The notes below the pieces were generated by a model. That model saw only the letters and a program-made list of their open reading frames with translations. It was not told the DNA's origin and made no database searches. From Puniceicoccales bacterium (lineage in GTDB: Bacteria; Verrucomicrobiota; Verrucomicrobiia; Opitutales; UBA953): 64,000 nt of DNA. Position numbers and translations under genes: made by a program. Positions 17,787 through 25,749 of the stretch are shown in pieces (the first letter of the stretch is position 1; each line of letters starts with the position of its first letter). The stretch lies in contig JAIRPL010000038.1 in NCBI GenBank assembly GCA_031256995.1, forward strand, positions 47,542 through 111,541. Reading direction: 5' to 3'.

Positions 17787-19148
17787 ATGGGCACACCCGA
17801 CGTCATCATAATTGGAGCGGGGCCGGCCGGGCTTTCCGCGGCGGCGGCGCTGTCGCGAGGCGGCCTGGAACCGCTTGTCCTTGAGAAAGCGGCGCGCCAC
17901 GGCGGGTCCCTGCTCACCTTGCGCGAGGCGGGCTACATCGCCGAGGGCGGCCCCAATTCGCTGATGCTGGAAAAGGACGGCGTGGAGGATTTTTTCCGAT
18001 CGTTCGGACTCGTGCCGCAGGAAGCCAGCGCCTCCGCGAAAAAACGTTTTCTCGTCAACCGCGGGCGGCTCGTCGCGGCGCCGTCGGGACCGCTCAGCGC
18101 CATCACCACGCCGCTCCTGAGCCTCAGGGGAAAGCTGCGCATCCTCGCCGAGCCATTCTCACGTCGGGCGCCGGAGGGGGTGGATGAGTCCGTGGCGGAT
18201 TTTGTGGCACGGCGCCTCGGGCGGGAAACCGCGGTGCGCCTTGTGGACCCGATGGTGTCCGGAATCTATGCCGGGGACATTCACCGCCTCTCACTGCGTT
18301 CCGCCTTTCCGCGCCTCAAGGAGATGGAGGAGCTGCATGGCTCATTGCTCAAGGCCGGCCTGCGAAAAGGCCGCGCCGCGCCTGTCCGCCGCATCGTCAA
18401 TTTTCCAGGGGGCATGCGCGACATCACGGACACGCTGGCAGGTTTTCTTGGCCGGGAACGCGTTGCGACCGGGGCGCGCATCACCTCCATCACGCAGGGA
18501 CCGGAAGGCGCCTGGCGCGTCGAGTGGCTCGATCCCCAAGGCGCCCCGCAACGCGCCGCCGCGCCACGGCTCATCCTTGCCACCCCCCCCTGGGCTTGGA
18601 AGGAAATGCCGTTGCCCGCCCCGCTTTCCTCATTGTTAAGCGACTGGGAGACGCTTGAGGCACCACCGATCACGGTGGTCTCGCTCGGATTCAACCGGGC
18701 GGATGTCGGCCATGCGCTCGACGGCTTCGGGGCGCTCGCACCCGGGATCGAGGGGAGGAACCTCCTCGGACTCCTTTTCCAATCCTCGCTGTTTCCCGAC
18801 CGCGCGCCTGAAGGCCGCGTGCTGATGACATGCTTCATCGGCGGGACACGCGCCCCCCACCTTGCGCGACTGGACGATGCCGGGCTGCGCGCACTGGCGC
18901 TCGCCGAGGTTTCCACGCTCGTCAACGCCCGCGGCGGACCGGAATTTTTCCGGGCAACCCGCTGGGAGCGCGCCATCCCGCAATACAACATCGGCCATTC
19001 CGCGCGTCTTGCCGCGCTTGACGAGGCGGAACACCGCTTCGCAGGCCTGCACTTCACCGGCAATTACCGCGCGGGTGTCGCGCTGCCCAAAACCATCCAC
19101 CACGCCATGCAGACCGCCGCCACGATCCTCTCCAAGGCAAAAGGCTGA
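17787..19148 (+). CDS. hemY: Protoporphyrinogen/coproporphyrinogen oxidase, HemY type
   Basis: A 453-residue FAD-dependent amine-oxidase-fold enzyme. The dinucleotide-binding motif IIGAGPAGLSAAAALSRGG is at residues 7-25, followed by EKAARHGG. The central FPGGMRDITDTLAGFLG and the C-terminal closing motif RFAGLHFTGNYRAGVALPKTIHHAMQTA are typical of HemY/HemG2. Family members oxidise protoporphyrinogen IX to protoporphyrin IX, or coproporphyrinogen III to coproporphyrin III in the coproporphyrin-dependent haem pathway; which one applies here cannot be told. ATG 17787 has no clear Shine-Dalgarno sequence. It lies 124 bases after aroA and 61 before nadC on the same strand. Confidence 0.9.
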   Translation: MGTPDVIIIGAGPAGLSAAAALSRGGLEPLVLEKAARHGGSLLTLREAGYIAEGGPNSLMLEKDGVEDFFRSFGLVPQEASASAKKRFLVNRGRLVAAPSGPLSAITTPLLSLRGKLRILAEPFSRRAPEGVDESVADFVARRLGRETAVRLVDPMVSGIYAGDIHRLSLRSAFPRLKEMEELHGSLLKAGLRKGRAAPVRRIVNFPGGMRDITDTLAGFLGRERVATGARITSITQGPEGAWRVEWLDPQGAPQRAAAPRLILATPPWAWKEMPLPAPLSSLLSDWETLEAPPITVVSLGFNRADVGHALDGFGALAPGIEGRNLLGLLFQSSLFPDRAPEGRVLMTCFIGGTRAPHLARLDDAGLRALALAEVSTLVNARGGPEFFRATRWERAIPQYNIGHSARLAALDEAEHRFAGLHFTGNYRAGVALPKTIHHAMQTAATILSKAKG

Positions 19149-19209
19149 GGACACCCCGCCCTTTTCCCCGGAGCGCCGGCCCGCGCACGAAAGACTTACC
19201 TTATCAGCC

Positions 19210-20154
19210 ATGAAATCCATGCTCCATGCCGACCACCTCCTGCGCCGCCTGCGCTGGGAAGAGATCTCGCCGGAATATCTCCAGAAACTTGTGGAAACAG
19301 CGCGCGACGAGGACCTTGGCGGCCTTGGCCTGGCCACGCCTCCCGCCGTCGCCGGCGACCCGACCACCGCGCTTCTCGCCCCCACCACGGCATCCGCGCG
19401 CGCCCGGCTCGTCGCGCGCACACCATGCGTGGCCTGCGGCCTGAACCTCGTGCCCCACATCCTGCACGCCTACCTCACGGCCGGTTCCGGCGCGCGGGCT
19501 GGCGGCGAGTTTTACGTGGAGGACGGCGATGAGGTCGCGACCGGCACCGTGCTCGCCACGCTCGAGGGTCCCGCGGAAACACTGCTTCGCGCCGAGCGCG
19601 TGTTGCTGAACTTCCTGCAAAAACTCTCCGGCATCGCCACGCTCGCCGCCACATTCGCCGCCCGGCTGCGCGGCACGGGCACGCGTGTCCTTGACACGCG
19701 CAAGACGACGCCCGGCTGGCGCGTCCTCGAAAAATACGCGGCCGCCACGGGGGGCGCCTGGAACCACCGCCTCGGCCTCCATGACCGCATCATGCTCAAG
19801 GACAACCACCTTGCCGCCGGAAAGGCCTCCGCCGGCGAGCGCCTGGCCGCGATCGTCCGGCAAGCGCGCCTGGCCCGGCCGGACCTCGCCGTCGAATGCG
19901 AGGTGGACGAGATCGCGCAGATCCAACCCGTGCTCGAGGCCGGGGCCGACGTCATCCTTCTGGACAATTTTCCGCTGCCCGCCCTCAAGCCGGCGCTCGA
20001 CCTCATCGGCACGCGCGCGTGGACGGAGGTCAGCGGCGGCGTCTCCCTCGAGAGCATTGCCGAGATCGCCCGCCTTGGCCCGGATTTCATCTCGGCTGGA
20101 GCCATCATCCACCGCGCGGCCTGGACGGACATCGGCATTGACTGGGATGCCTGA
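19210..20154 (+). CDS. nadC: Nicotinate-nucleotide pyrophosphorylase (quinolinate phosphoribosyltransferase)
   Basis: Converts quinolinate and PRPP to nicotinate mononucleotide, CO2 and pyrophosphate in de novo NAD synthesis. About 314 residues, near family length. The N-terminal domain has ETARDEDLGG and the sandwich region LATLEGPAETLLRAERVLLNFLQKLSGIAT. The barrel has TRKTTPGWRVLEKYAAATGG, NHRLGLHDRIMLKDNHL, AVECEVD, ADVILLDNF and EVSGGVSLESI, which form the phosphoribosyl and quinolinate pocket. ATG 19210 starts MKSMLHADHLL; an in-frame ATG three codons on is possible. Open frame upstream overlaps hemY without coding character. Confidence 0.95.
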   Translation: MKSMLHADHLLRRLRWEEISPEYLQKLVETARDEDLGGLGLATPPAVAGDPTTALLAPTTASARARLVARTPCVACGLNLVPHILHAYLTAGSGARAGGEFYVEDGDEVATGTVLATLEGPAETLLRAERVLLNFLQKLSGIATLAATFAARLRGTGTRVLDTRKTTPGWRVLEKYAAATGGAWNHRLGLHDRIMLKDNHLAAGKASAGERLAAIVRQARLARPDLAVECEVDEIAQIQPVLEAGADVILLDNFPLPALKPALDLIGTRAWTEVSGGVSLESIAEIARLGPDFISAGAIIHRAAWTDIGIDWDA

Positions 20155-20181
20155 GCACAAGACCGGAAGCGTTTTTTTGGC

Positions 20182-21363
20182 ATGAAAATCCTTGTCCTAT
20201 CCTCCAGCACTGGTGGCGGGCACGACATGCGGGCGCGCTCCTTTGAGCAATGGGCGCATGCCGGGCCTGCCGTGGCGCCCGCCGTGAGCGTCCAACGCCG
20301 CCAATGCCTGGACAACGACGGGGCCTTGTACGCGTTCGGCTCCTGGCTCTACAACTTCATCCAAAAAACCTGGCCTGTCCTGCACCACATCTACTTCAAC
20401 GTGCTGGAAGTGGTGCCCTTTTGCACGTCGGCAGCCGCCCTGCCGCACCGCGCGCAATTCCAGGGGGCGATTCGCGAAATCGCGCCGGACATCGTCCTGA
20501 GCACCCACGACCACCTCAACCATGCCTATCTCGAGGCCGCCCGCGCCGCCATCGCTGGCGCCGGTGGTGATTCCAGACGCCGGCCGCCGCTGTGCGGCAC
20601 CTATTGCGGCGAACTCTCGGGCGGCTATGGCTTCAGCCGGCGCTGGGTGAACCCAAATGCCGATTTCTTCATCGGGGCGGTGGATGACTGCGTCGCGGAG
20701 GCCCGGCGGCATGGGATGCCCGCCGAAAAATCATGGACGGGGGGGTTCGTGTTGAATCCTGACTTCTGGGATCCGCCACTCACGGCGGAAAAACGGGCCG
20801 CTTTCATGCGTGAAAACCTCCGGCTCGACCCGGATCGCTTCACGCTGTTGCTGGGCACGGGGGCGAACGGGGCGAACAACCATTTGTCCCTGCTCAAAGC
20901 CCTCCACGACGCGGGAGTCCGCCCGCAGGTCATCGCCTTGTGCGGCAGGAACGATCGCACCAGGAACATCATTGAGGCATGGGCCGCCAGCCATCCCGGC
21001 ATGCCTGTCGCCGCCCTTGGCTATCAGGCACACATGCGGCGCGTGATGGAATGCTCCGACGCCCTCTTCGCCCGCCCCGGAACAGGGACGACCAGCGAGG
21101 CGATCCAATGCGGCCTCCCCGTGCTCTTCAACGGCATCGGCGGTGTGATGCCGCAGGAGCTGATCTCCGTGCGTTACTGCCGCCGTTTTTTCGAGGCCAA
21201 TGTCGCCCGCTCGGCGCATGCGCTCCCCCCGCTTGTGGAGGCCTGGATGCGCTCGCCGGGCCGGCTGGAAGCTGTCCGCAAGGGCCTCGCCGCCGCCCGC
21301 CCGCCCGCCGGACTCAACCCTGCGGAAATCCTCCGGAAACTCGCCTCCCTGAGGGATGCGTGA
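20182..21363 (+). CDS. Glycosyltransferase of the MGDG synthase/UgtP (GT28) family
   Basis: 393 residues with the N-terminal nucleotide-sugar-lipid signature LVLSSSTGGGHDMRA (4-18), as in monogalactosyldiacylglycerol synthases and processive diacylglycerol glucosyltransferases. The C-terminal GT-B donor site has LLLGTGANGANNH, PQVIALCGRND and the MARPG-like segment FARPGTGTTSEAIQCGLPVLF. It probably adds a sugar from a UDP-donor to a lipid at the inner face of the membrane. The exact acceptor cannot be named; MurG-like activity is less likely because a clear murG lies at 24532. It starts 27 bases after nadC and ends 50 bases before the end of convergent trpE. Confidence 0.8.
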   Translation: MKILVLSSSTGGGHDMRARSFEQWAHAGPAVAPAVSVQRRQCLDNDGALYAFGSWLYNFIQKTWPVLHHIYFNVLEVVPFCTSAAALPHRAQFQGAIREIAPDIVLSTHDHLNHAYLEAARAAIAGAGGDSRRRPPLCGTYCGELSGGYGFSRRWVNPNADFFIGAVDDCVAEARRHGMPAEKSWTGGFVLNPDFWDPPLTAEKRAAFMRENLRLDPDRFTLLLGTGANGANNHLSLLKALHDAGVRPQVIALCGRNDRTRNIIEAWAASHPGMPVAALGYQAHMRRVMECSDALFARPGTGTTSEAIQCGLPVLFNGIGGVMPQELISVRYCRRFFEANVARSAHALPPLVEAWMRSPGRLEAVRKGLAAARPPAGLNPAEILRKLASLRDA

Positions 21364-21413
21364 AGGCTTTTGGCGGCCTCCGGCGGCACGGCGGGCGGCG
21401 GCGAGGCCCCCCC

Positions 21414-22919
21414 CTACCGGCTGGTGGACATCCGCTCGGCGATGGAGACAGCCTTGGCGACAGAGAGGGATTTGTTGACCGTCTCCATGTACTCGGAGGC
21501 GGGATCGGAGTCGGCCACGACCCCCGCCCCGGCCTGGATGTAGGCTTTGCCATCCTTGAGCAGCGCGCTGCGGATGGTGATGCAGGAATCGTGGTTTCCG
21601 GAAAACGAGAAGTAACCCAGCGCGCCGCCGTAAAAACCACGCCGCGTCCCCTCAAGCTCCGAGATGATCTGCATGGCCCGGACCTTTGGGGCGCCACTGA
21701 GAGTGCCGGCGGGAAAGGTCGCGCGAAACAGGTCAAAGGCATTTTTCCCGGCGGCAAGCGTTCCCTCGACCTGCGAGACGATGTGCATGACGTGCGAATA
21801 GCGCTCGATCGCGGCGTAGTCACTCACCCGCACCGAGCCTGTCTCGCAAACGCGGCCGATGTCATTGCGGGCAAGGTCGACAAGCATCAAGTGCTCGGCC
21901 TGCTCCTTGGCATCGGCGAGCAACTCGGCCTCAAGACGCCGGTCCTCCGCTGGCGAGGCGCCCCGTGGACGCGTGCCGGCAATGGGGCGGATCTCCACCG
22001 CGCGCCCTTTCAGGCGGACATTCACCTCCGGCGAGGCCCCGACGACCTGAAAGCCCTCGCCGCTTTCCAAAATGAACATGTACGGCGAGGGGTTCACGTA
22101 GCGCAGCACCCGGTAAAGATCCAGGGGCGTGCCGTGATAGGGGCGCTCAAAACGTTGCGAAAGAACGACCTGCACGCCATCCCCGGCGCGGACGTATTCC
22201 TTGGTCTTCCGGACGGCCGCCTCAAACGCCTCGCGGGTGAAATTCCCCGATGGCGCCGGCGGCTCGGCATCCCGCGCGAATTCCGCCGGGGTGGAGGCAC
22301 GTGGTGTGGCGAGAGTGTTGAAGAGCACCCGCAATTCCATGACCGCCTGCTCCCAGGCCTCCCCCGCGGACGCAGGCTCATCCACAAAGGCGTTGACGCA
22401 AAGGCGCACGAGCTGGCGCGCATGGTCGAAGATGACGACATTATCCAGCACAAGGAAATGCAGGATCGGGATGCCCAGCCCATCGTGCGCGGCAGGCGGC
22501 ACGGCAGGCTCGATGCAATGGATGTACTCATAACCGGCAAACCCGATCGCGCCGCCGGTGAATGGAGGCATGTCCGGCAGCGTGACGGGGCGGCAGCGGG
22601 CGATGATCTTTTCAACAAGCGAGAGCGGATCGGCGGGCGGCCTGTCAAAACGCTCCACCACGCCATCGCGGTGCTCCACCGTGGCATGATCGGCCCAGAC
22701 GGTGATGATCTGCCGGGGCCTCGCGCCCGCGAAGCTGTAGCGGCCGACGTTTTCCCCGCCTGTGACCGACTCGAGCAAAAAGGCGGGGCCTCGCGCGCGC
22801 AGCTTCGCATAGACGGAAACCGGTGTCTCCATGTCCGCCATGAGGTCCGCGCAAACGGGGATAAGGTTGCCCCGTTCCGCGAGCGCGGTGAACGCCTCCT
22901 TGTCGGGAAAAATCTTCAT
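21414..22919 (-). CDS. trpE: Anthranilate synthase component I
   Basis: A 501-residue chorismate-using enzyme making anthranilate for tryptophan synthesis with the glutaminase TrpG. The LLES-type feedback segment (AFLLESVTGGENVGRYSFAG) is at about 49-68, indicating tryptophan inhibition. The chorismate-binding domain holds PIAGTRPRGASP, MLVDLARNDIGRV, FPAGTLSGAPKVRAMQIISELE and IQAGAGVVADSDP. This pattern favours TrpE over PabB. The start MKIFPDKEAFTALAE at 22919 fits TrpE; upstream in-frame sequence does not. No trpG or other trp gene is adjacent, so the partner must be encoded elsewhere. It is divergent from ftsW. Confidence 0.93.
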   Translation of the reverse strand: MKIFPDKEAFTALAERGNLIPVCADLMADMETPVSVYAKLRARGPAFLLESVTGGENVGRYSFAGARPRQIITVWADHATVEHRDGVVERFDRPPADPLSLVEKIIARCRPVTLPDMPPFTGGAIGFAGYEYIHCIEPAVPPAAHDGLGIPILHFLVLDNVVIFDHARQLVRLCVNAFVDEPASAGEAWEQAVMELRVLFNTLATPRASTPAEFARDAEPPAPSGNFTREAFEAAVRKTKEYVRAGDGVQVVLSQRFERPYHGTPLDLYRVLRYVNPSPYMFILESGEGFQVVGASPEVNVRLKGRAVEIRPIAGTRPRGASPAEDRRLEAELLADAKEQAEHLMLVDLARNDIGRVCETGSVRVSDYAAIERYSHVMHIVSQVEGTLAAGKNAFDLFRATFPAGTLSGAPKVRAMQIISELEGTRRGFYGGALGYFSFSGNHDSCITIRSALLKDGKAYIQAGAGVVADSDPASEYMETVNKSLSVAKAVSIAERMSTSR

Positions 22920-23045
22920 TCGCGCGCATCTTGCCGCCGGCGGCGGGTGCTTCAACTTGAAAACCGGACGTCCGTGCGCCTGCCGCAAGCCGGGGTTCAC
23001 GGCCTTGCCCCGCGCCTTTTTCCCGGGGAAATCCCGCGCGCCAAC

Positions 23046-23073
23046 TTGACTCGCCCCGGCGGGCGTTTGATAT
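23046..23073 (+). promoter_or_regulatory. Predicted sigma-70 promoter of ftsW-murG
   Basis: TTGACT at 23046-23051 and TGATAT at 23068-23073 are separated by 16 bases, about 75 bases upstream of the ftsW start in the divergent trpE-ftsW gap. It is the best promoter-like match there; the strand assignment is inferred. Confidence 0.5.
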
Positions 23074-23146
23074 CATCGCGGGCGGGTGAGTCAGAGAATT
23101 TTGTGACAGCCCAAGCCAACCGCCACCGCACCGCCGGATTTTTGCA

Positions 23147-24535
23147 ATGCTCCACAGCCATCCCCCCCCCGCCGCCAGCACGACAAACGACGCCCCCCCC
23201 GTCCCCGCGGCCGGGGGGGCGCAAAGCCATGGCGTGGGACACTGGGTCTGCCTGTTCTTCGTTTGTGTCCCGGTTCTCCTTCTCGTGGGCTTTGGCATCG
23301 AGATCCTCTCCGTGGCCTCAGGCAGGATGAGTTCCAACGCCGACCTGCTGCTTAAATTCCGCGAAAAGCAACACTCGTTCCTACTCGTCGCGCTCATCCT
23401 GCTGGGCATCGCGGCCGTGCTCCCCCTCGATCTGCGCCGCCACGGGAAGATCATACGCAGGGCCTCGTGGGCCATGTTCACCGGCTCGTGCACGCTCCTG
23501 CTGGGCATCCTCTGCATCCCCGGCATGGCGTTAAGGCGCAACGGCTCGACACGCTGGCTGCACCTCGACGGGATTCCGTTTTGCGATCAGGTGCAGGTTT
23601 CGGAAGTGACCAAGATTGCCTTTCTTTTCGTCCTCTCGCTTGTGCTCCACGACTCCCGCCGCCATTTCCAACCCGGCCACGCCGCCCCCGGGCCAATGGC
23701 GCCTCCTGGTGCCGGACACCGCTTCTGGCCACTCCGCATCGTCAGGCCCGGCTGGAGCTGGAACTTCCCTTGGGTTTGCGAAGTTGAGCCGGCCTCGCCG
23801 GGCTGGCGCAATTTCATTTCGGGATTTTTTGTCCCATGCCTCATCATCGGCATCCCCGTGCTGTTCATCCTGGGCGAGACGGACTTGGGGATGGCCATCC
23901 TCTATGTCCTGGTCGCGGGCGCGCTGCTCTTCGTGAATGGCGTCCGCCTGCGATACCTCATCCCGACGGCATTGACCGGGATTTTGGCCGTGTTCGCCTA
24001 CGTGCACCTGGACTCAACACGCGCGGCGCGCATCATCGGTTTCATAGACCCGGAGGGGTTGCGAGGCGGCCTGGCGATGCAGTTGTATAACGGGCTGCTG
24101 GCGCTCGGCTCGGGCGGCGTCGGCGGTGTCGGACTGGACAAGGTCATCATGCCAACCAAGCTGGCGGAATCGCACACCGATTTTGTCTTCAGCGTCATCG
24201 GCGAGGGAAAAGGGCTGCTGGGGACCGGGGCCGTTGTCTTGTTTTACCTGCTCTTTTTCACCGGTGTGGCCGCCAGGCTTCGGCACGCGCACGATGTCTT
24301 CCAATTCAACATCTGTTTTGGAGCCGCGCTTTTCATCACATTGCAGGCCCTTGTGAACATGTGCGTTGTCACCGGGTTGATTCCCACCACGGGGATGACG
24401 CTTCCGTTTGTCAGTTACGGCATCACCAGCCTGCTCTCCTCGGCCATTCTCACGGGCCTTGTCATCAACTGCCTGTGGCGCTGGCGCAAGACACCCGGCA
24501 TTGGCGGGAACGCTTTCGAAGGAGGCCCCCAATGA
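23147..24535 (+). CDS. ftsW: FtsW/RodA-type peptidoglycan glycosyltransferase
   Basis: A 462-residue SEDS-family polytopic membrane protein that polymerises lipid II into glycan strands. About nine to ten hydrophobic segments are visible. The signature end LIPTTGMTLPFVSYGITSLLSSAILTGLVIN matches FtsW/RodA, although the usual YGGSS is YGITS here. A 55-residue soluble, Pro/Arg-rich insert (about 165-220) splits the membrane segments and is unusual. Overlap with murG (ATGA) argues for FtsW rather than RodA, because ftsW-murG adjacency is typical of division and cell-wall clusters. The N-terminal 25 residues are low complexity. Confidence 0.88.
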   Translation: MLHSHPPPAASTTNDAPPVPAAGGAQSHGVGHWVCLFFVCVPVLLLVGFGIEILSVASGRMSSNADLLLKFREKQHSFLLVALILLGIAAVLPLDLRRHGKIIRRASWAMFTGSCTLLLGILCIPGMALRRNGSTRWLHLDGIPFCDQVQVSEVTKIAFLFVLSLVLHDSRRHFQPGHAAPGPMAPPGAGHRFWPLRIVRPGWSWNFPWVCEVEPASPGWRNFISGFFVPCLIIGIPVLFILGETDLGMAILYVLVAGALLFVNGVRLRYLIPTALTGILAVFAYVHLDSTRAARIIGFIDPEGLRGGLAMQLYNGLLALGSGGVGGVGLDKVIMPTKLAESHTDFVFSVIGEGKGLLGTGAVVLFYLLFFTGVAARLRHAHDVFQFNICFGAALFITLQALVNMCVVTGLIPTTGMTLPFVSYGITSLLSSAILTGLVINCLWRWRKTPGIGGNAFEGGPQ

Positions 24536-25656
24536 GCCACGCCGTCGTGATTGCCTGCGGGGGGACGGGGGGGCACCTGACACCGGGCATCGCCCTTGCC
24601 GAGCGCCTGGCCGAGCACGGCCTCGAAAGCCTGCTTCTCACCAGCCACAAACGGGTCGATTCGCGCCTGCTCGAAAAATACCCCTCGTTGCGGACACTCG
24701 CCGTCCCCGGCACCGGCTTGGAGTTCACGCCACGGGGCATCCTGCGTTTTGCCAGCTCGCAGGCCTCCGCGATCCGCTTCGCACGGCGGCTATTCAAGGA
24801 GCAACGCCCGCGGGCGTTCGTCAGTTTTGGAGGATTCCTCACGCTTGGCCCCGCCTTGGCCGGGCGCATGGCGGGCATCCCCGTCATCCTGCACGAGGCA
24901 AATCGCGTCCCCGGAAAGGCGGTGCGCGCCCTCTCCCGCCTGGCAACGCACATCTGGCTCCCACCCGGCTTGGAGCTTGCGGCGCGCCCAGGGATTGTCC
25001 GCCATGCCGGGTTTCCCGTCCGGCGCGAGTTTGTGAAATTGCCTCGGGCTGACGCGCGGCGCGCGCTAGGAATCCCGGAGGCCGGCCCGCTCCTTCTTGT
25101 GTTCGGCGGAAGCCAGGGCGCGGCCACACTCAACGCGTGGGCGTCAAAAAACTCCGAACAGCTTCGCGCGAGCGGCGCGCATCTTCTGTGTGTCACCGGC
25201 CCGGACGCCGCAGGCTGCGCCTCCAAGGAATCCGGCATGGGGAAAAACGACGGGCACTCCGACCCCGCCTCTCCATTCCTGCGCTTCATCCCATTTTGCG
25301 ACAGGATGCCCGAGGCGCTCTCCGCGGCGGATCTCGTCCTGGCCCGCGCCGGCGCGGGAAGCATCGCCGAATTCGCCGCCTGCGAAACACCTTCCGTCCT
25401 TGTCCCGCTGCCATCGGCGGCCGACAACCACCAGGAGGCCAACGCCCGGCACTTCTCGGCACTGGGCGGCGCGCGCCTCGTTCCGCAAGGGCGCTTGCAG
25501 GATGCGACCGGGGAAATCCTGCGGTTGCTTCACGACGCATCCGCACTCAAAACCATGCGCGACGCGCTGAAGGCCGCCTCCGGTGCATTCGACTGGCGCC
25601 CCATGCTTGACGACATCATCCAGATCGCCACACAAAGCCCTTCCGACCATCGCTGA
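24532..25656 (+). CDS. murG: UDP-GlcNAc:lipid I N-acetylglucosaminyltransferase
   Basis: 374 residues. Converts lipid I to lipid II on the cytoplasmic face of the membrane. Motifs are ACGGTGGHLTPGIALAE (9-25, acceptor-side G loop), SFGGFLTLGPALAG, HEANRVPGKA, VFGGSQGAATLN (donor G loop), ARAGAGSIAEFAACETPSVLVPLP and the uracil/ribose region AADNHQEANAR. The start codon overlaps the ftsW stop as ATGA, with GGAGG eight bases upstream, so translation is coupled. Other cell-division cluster genes (murC, ddl, ftsQ) do not follow. Confidence 0.95.
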   Translation: MSHAVVIACGGTGGHLTPGIALAERLAEHGLESLLLTSHKRVDSRLLEKYPSLRTLAVPGTGLEFTPRGILRFASSQASAIRFARRLFKEQRPRAFVSFGGFLTLGPALAGRMAGIPVILHEANRVPGKAVRALSRLATHIWLPPGLELAARPGIVRHAGFPVRREFVKLPRADARRALGIPEAGPLLLVFGGSQGAATLNAWASKNSEQLRASGAHLLCVTGPDAAGCASKESGMGKNDGHSDPASPFLRFIPFCDRMPEALSAADLVLARAGAGSIAEFAACETPSVLVPLPSAADNHQEANARHFSALGGARLVPQGRLQDATGEILRLLHDASALKTMRDALKAASGAFDWRPMLDDIIQIATQSPSDHR

Positions 25657-25749
25657 CGCGCGCGGCAAAAAACAGATTGACCCACCCGCCCGGTGGTCTT
25701 GCGTTGTCGCCAAGCGCGCCCCACCAAGAACGTCCCCTCCCCCGCATCC

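Noticed and set aside
20182..21363. A second MurG.
   Set aside because: The N-terminal SSSTGGGH motif and overall pattern are of MGDG synthase/UgtP type; a typical murG is present at 24532.
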